DNA from: Melanocharis versteri
Taxonomy: Eukaryota; Chordata; Aves; Passeriformes; Melanocharitidae
DNA: 64,000 nt
Direction of reading: 5' to 3'
NCBI GenBank assembly: GCA_013397845.1
Contig: VZTG01005438.1
Location: 744,554-808,553 of the forward strand
Made by a program: the position numbers and the translations under genes. Below, piece by piece: positions 61,401 to 64,000 of this stretch. The notes below the pieces were generated by a model that saw only the letters and a list, made by a program, of their open reading frames with translations, made no database searches and was not told where the DNA came from. Positions within the stretch are counted from its first letter, which is position 1. Every line of letters starts with the position of its first letter.

Positions 61401-63754
61401 AAATATTATGCTTACGCAGGTTTTTTATGCTTGTTTTCAAGAATGTAATGTCAAGACAAAGCAAAGTAATTTTCTATTCCATAGAGTAAGTGATGATAAC
61501 AGAATCAATTTTCTCCTGTTCTACCTGGATAGACTTGCTAATGATAAACCATTTCCTCAATGGAAAACCTGATGCAGCAGATTGCACTGAAGGAAAATGT
61601 AAAATCAGAGTGGTGCAAAGGGACGTTTAAATACATATTGCAATTGCTTACCAAAGGCACAGCCCTCGAGGGCTCCAGACTGGGCCTGGGTGCTGTTGAG
61701 TACATGTAGTTAAACAATCTGTCTATTTTTCTCAGAGGTACACCTCCACCTTTGTCACTTATCTAAGGAATGAAAATGGAACAGTTTTAAACATTAGGTT
61801 CTGAAAAAAACCCACAGAACATCAAGAAGCATTATCTAAATTACTTTAGAAATATTGAAGGAGCAGCTAGGGACTTTGGGGCTGCCTGGTTTGGAGAAAA
61901 GAAGGCTGGGAGTGACCTGGTCATGGTCTGCAGCCTCCTGGGGAAGGGACCTGGAGAGGGAGGTGCCGATTGCATCTCCCTGGATACAGTGACAGGACAT
62001 GTAGGAACAGTTCAAAGCTGCAACATCAGGGGAGGTTTAGAGTGGACATGAGGAAGCATTTCTGTATGGGAAGGGTGGTCAAAGAGTGGAACAGATTTCC
62101 TGGAGAGGCGGTCAATGGCCCAAGTCTGTCAGTGACCAAGATGCATTGGGACACTGCCCATAACAAACGTGCTCTGAATTTTGGTCAGCCCAGAAGTGGT
62201 TAGGCACTCAGACAAGATGTTCCTTGTAGGTCCTTCCCTACTGAAAATATCCTGTTCTAATGAAGATGAAGCAGGTGATACAATAATTAATTTGCCTTTT
62301 CAAATTACAAGTCATACTACTCTAAATCTAGCAGGCTTGCAAGCTGCACATTATTTTTAGGCATTTACCTTAATAGATAGATCTTCTTTCCCCAAAGTGA
62401 CTAAGGTTTTGATCGATGGATAGGCTTCTTTCTTACCTTCATGCAATTCCACTGTAGCTCTCATTGAATTCTGAAGATAAAAAAAAATACAGTCTCTTTG
62501 ATTCTAACTTTAACATATAAGCTTGTGACAAGTCAGAACTTGCATTTAGTTTTGTAGCATCTACTCTGTCCTACAGTTGTGTACAAGATAGAAAAGGCTG
62601 TATTTAACACAAATTCAAGTGCCATCAAGTCAATGAATTGCTCCGTTAAATTTTTACATTACAACTTGTTATACGTAACTTTTATTTATTTGATATAGTC
62701 AGAGAAAAGAAAGCAAGACTTTTTTTCCTGTGTGAAATCAAATAAATATATCCATGGGATGAGAACATCCTTCACCTCCATCATGCACCACACCAACAGT
62801 GAAGTCCCCCACAGAAAGCTAGTTTTGATTTTCTCAGCCTGGGTCACATCATTTTTAAGTTACCATCTGTCAATCTGACTTCATAATGCATGTTAACAGA
62901 GTTTCCACTGCCAGTCCCTCCCAGCTCTTTACAGCTACAATCTACTGGCTTCAGCCTGTTCCATGACTTGTACCAAAAACATACCCACATGTAACGTACA
63001 AATACTCACCTGTTCTGCCCTAGAACTAATGTCGTTACAAATGGCAAAACGGGGGAAGACTTAAGTGAGCATAGTTGACAAATGTCAGAAACCAAACCCC
63101 AAAAACCAATACTTTGAAAAAGTTCCTGCCCAAATAAGTTTTCCTCTCAATTTCTAGTGTTCAATTGCACCAGGTAGAGACCTCCTCTCTTCTTTCAAAT
63201 CATATAACAGCCCTCACATGTTCCATTTTCACTCTTGTTCCAATTATTCAGAAAACACAAAACCAAAACAAAGCATGTCATCTACACTATTTGAAGATAC
63301 AGGGGCTGTTTTCACAACAAAGACACTGATCCTAACCAGTCCTCAAATACGCAATATAGAAGCAAGCTCATGAAAACTGCAAGGTTATAAATATCCCATC
63401 ACTGCAAAACTAGACTATCATGAGTGTTCTAAGTTAATTAAAAAAGCCACAAAAGCACACCGGGAGAAGTGGGAAATCAGGCAGTTTTTAAATACACAAG
63501 GTCGTAAGAGAGGGGTTTAAGTCTGGCTTTTAAACAAGTAAAGAGTGTTTGAAACTTAAGAATAAGCTTAAGAAAGGAAAACTGAAATAACATTTAAGAG
63601 CTGCAACTGAAAGGAACCTCAATTTCAACAGTAATAGGGTCACAAAACCCTCCCAAATATTAACAGGTGCAACCTACCTTGAATAATTCGAATAACATAT
63701 GAAACAAATGAGAAGGTACATAGACTACTTGAATAGGCTTGTTTGGAGCTTTAG
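55333..63754 (-). CDS. PDK3: PDK3, pyruvate dehydrogenase kinase 3 (last five coding exons; 5' part outside the window)
   Basis: This mitochondrial-matrix kinase phosphorylates serines of the E1-alpha subunit of the pyruvate dehydrogenase complex and so shuts off entry of pyruvate into the citric acid cycle. Exons in gene order are 63678-63754, 62369-62470, 61652-61762, 56523-56636 and 55333-55476. They join in frame to 548 bases and encode about the last 182 residues. Visible GHKL features: N-box (ELFK|NSMRATVE), G1 box (SDKGGGVP), G2 box (GFGYGLP) and the C-terminal DW motif that forms the dimer/lipoyl-binding tail. The text is closest to PDK3 among the four PDKs (YSMEGVGSDAVIYLK, RPSLEPSRA, ADDWSNPSSEPRDASKYK). 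It converges with PCYT1B, as in human. Confidence 0.96.
55477..56522 (-). other. PDK3: PDK3 intron
   Basis: About 1 kb. No repeat or exon is recognised. Confidence 0.8.
56523..56636 (-). CDS. PDK3: PDK3 exon: G2 box
   Basis: Acceptor GTTTTTGCAG and donor TTGAAG|GTATGA (minus strand) bound exactly 38 codons: AGFGYGLPISRLYARYFQGD, then LKLYSMEGVGSDAVIYLK. GFGYGLP is the G2 box that forms part of the ATP lid. Compared with human PDK3 only a Thr-to-Ser change (GVGTD to GVGSD) is visible. Confidence 0.98.
56637..61651 (-). other. PDK3: PDK3 intron
   Basis: 5 kb, AT-rich, with one CR1 fragment at 60372-60634. Nothing else is recognised. Confidence 0.8.
60372..60634 (+). mobile_element. CR1 LINE 3' fragment in a PDK3 intron
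   Basis: TTCAGGTTGGACATTGGGAAGAATTTCTTCACTGAAAGG, CTGGAAGTGTTCAGGAAACAACTGGACATGGCACTTAGTGC and GGTTGGACTCGATGACCTTGGGAGGTC lead to GATCCTATGATTCCAT, the CR1 3' end with its terminal repeat. It is antisense to PDK3. Its fair sequence match suggests it is younger than the copy at 7990. Confidence 0.93.
61652..61762 (-). CDS. PDK3: PDK3 exon: G1 box (ATP binding)
   Basis: Acceptor CATTCCTTAG and donor CCTTTG|GTAAGC bound exactly 37 codons: ISDKGGGVPLRKIDRLFNYM, then YSTAPRPSLEPSRAVPL. The Asp of SDKGGG (61754-61756) is the adenine-contacting residue of the G1 box. The following residue is Lys, while human PDK3 has Leu and the other PDKs have Arg here. Confidence 0.98.
61763..62368 (-). other. 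PDK3: PDK3 intron
   Basis: 606 bases, most of it occupied by the CR1 copy at 61855-62262. Confidence 0.85.
61855..62262 (+). mobile_element. CR1 LINE 3' fragment in a PDK3 intron
   Basis: GGAGCAGCTAGGGACTTTGGGGCTGCCTGGTTTGGAGAAAAGAAGGCTGGGAG, GGTTTAGAGTGGACATGAGGAAGCATTTCTG and GTGGTCAAAGAGTGGAACAGATTTCCTGGAGAGGC are typical CR1 strings. The end, AAATATCCTGTTCTAATG, resembles the ATTCTATTCT tail of a different CR1 subfamily from the copies ending in GATTCTGTGATTCT. It lies within about 100 bases of two PDK3 exons. Confidence 0.9.
62369..62470 (-). CDS. PDK3: PDK3 exon: N-box
   Basis: Acceptor TTATCTTCAG and donor ATTAAG|GTAAAT bound exactly 34 codons: NSMRATVELHEGKKEAYPSI, then KTLVTLGKEDLSIK. 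The first residue, Asn (62468-62470), is the Mg-coordinating Asn of the N-box, whose other half (ELFK) ends the preceding exon. The middle, HEGKKEAYPSI, is the most changed part compared with mammals, as is usual for this loop. Confidence 0.97.
62471..63677 (-). other. PDK3: PDK3 intron
   Basis: About 1.2 kb of AT-rich sequence. No repeat or exon is recognised. Confidence 0.8.
63678..63754 (-). CDS. PDK3: PDK3 exon before the N-box exon
   Basis: Acceptor GTTTTTTTTAG and donor TTCAAG|GTAGGT bound 77 bases. The exon starts one base into a codon and encodes KAPNKPIQVVYVPSHLFHML and then FELFK. YVPSHLxHMLFELFKN is the hallmark helix of PDK/BCKDK kinases leading into the N-box. The catalytic Glu of ELFKN is here. 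Confidence 0.97.
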
Positions 63755-64000
63755 CTAAAAAAAACAAAAAAAACAACAAAAAAAGAAAAACGTCATCATT
63801 TTTCTTCAAAACAGTATTTTGTAGCATTGCCCTTTACTGGAATAACATGAACATGTAGGCACAGACAAGTATGTAAGCATGTTCTAATTTTCCCAGTGCA
63901 AAATTAGTTCCATGAAGTAAAACCATAAACTTTTAGCCACTGCTATCACCTGAAAGAATACATTATAATTATGATCTTCAAACCCATCCAGTCAGCAGAC
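63755..64000 (-). other. PDK3: start of the next PDK3 intron, cut by the window edge
   Basis: A/T-rich sequence with a long pyrimidine tract on the gene strand just before the acceptor. The upstream PDK3 exons, encoding the N-terminal half, lie to the right of the window. Confidence 0.8.

Overview
The window looks like nuclear DNA from a bird. The reasons are several CR1 LINE copies of the avian type (two of them ending in the usual ATTCTGTGATTCT-like tail), an avian ERVL-type solo LTR, compact introns, and two vertebrate genes whose exons carry normal GT-AG splice sites. Two runs of N (692-1033 and 27344-27375) and a single N at 13029 show it is a draft assembly. It is not microbial: there are no operons, and nearly all long open frames are chance frames in introns and GC-rich DNA.

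Gene 1 is PCYT1B, CTP:phosphocholine cytidylyltransferase beta, on the + strand. Seven consecutive coding exons (25275-25374, 26708-26824, 29985-30136, 31047-31125, 34181-34323, 36488-36676, 42115-42321) join in one frame to 987 nt, or 328 residues plus stop. They cover the whole catalytic domain, the membrane-sensing helix and the Ser-Pro-rich tail. The usual N-terminal coding exon of the long isoform was not found. A possible alternative first coding exon lies at 4098-4163; it ends on a GT donor in the right phase. The probable poly(A) signal is at 42821-42826.

Gene 2 is PDK3, pyruvate dehydrogenase kinase 3, on the - strand. Its last five coding exons are present (63678-63754, 62369-62470, 61652-61762, 56523-56636, 55333-55476); the 5' part lies beyond the right edge. 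They encode most of the GHKL ATP-binding domain and the C-terminal tail. The two genes converge, with about 13 kb between their stop codons. This matches the human Xp22.11 arrangement, where PDK3 and PCYT1B are also tail to tail and POLA1 lies on the 5' side of PCYT1B; POLA1 may therefore sit just left of this window.

Layout: 1-4100, a GC-rich island interrupted by an assembly gap, then a solo LTR; 4098-25274, a long first intron with old CR1 copies and a second CpG-rich island (12190-13500) that contains a CR1; 25275-42845, the body of PCYT1B, with a probable ERVK-like LTR in its last intron; 42846-55332, intergenic DNA plus the PDK3 3' UTR; 55333-64000, PDK3 exons with two CR1 copies in introns. 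I found no CRISPR array, tRNA, rRNA or novel multi-gene system. The points most worth a second look are the alternative first exon and the two CpG-rich islands as possible promoters.
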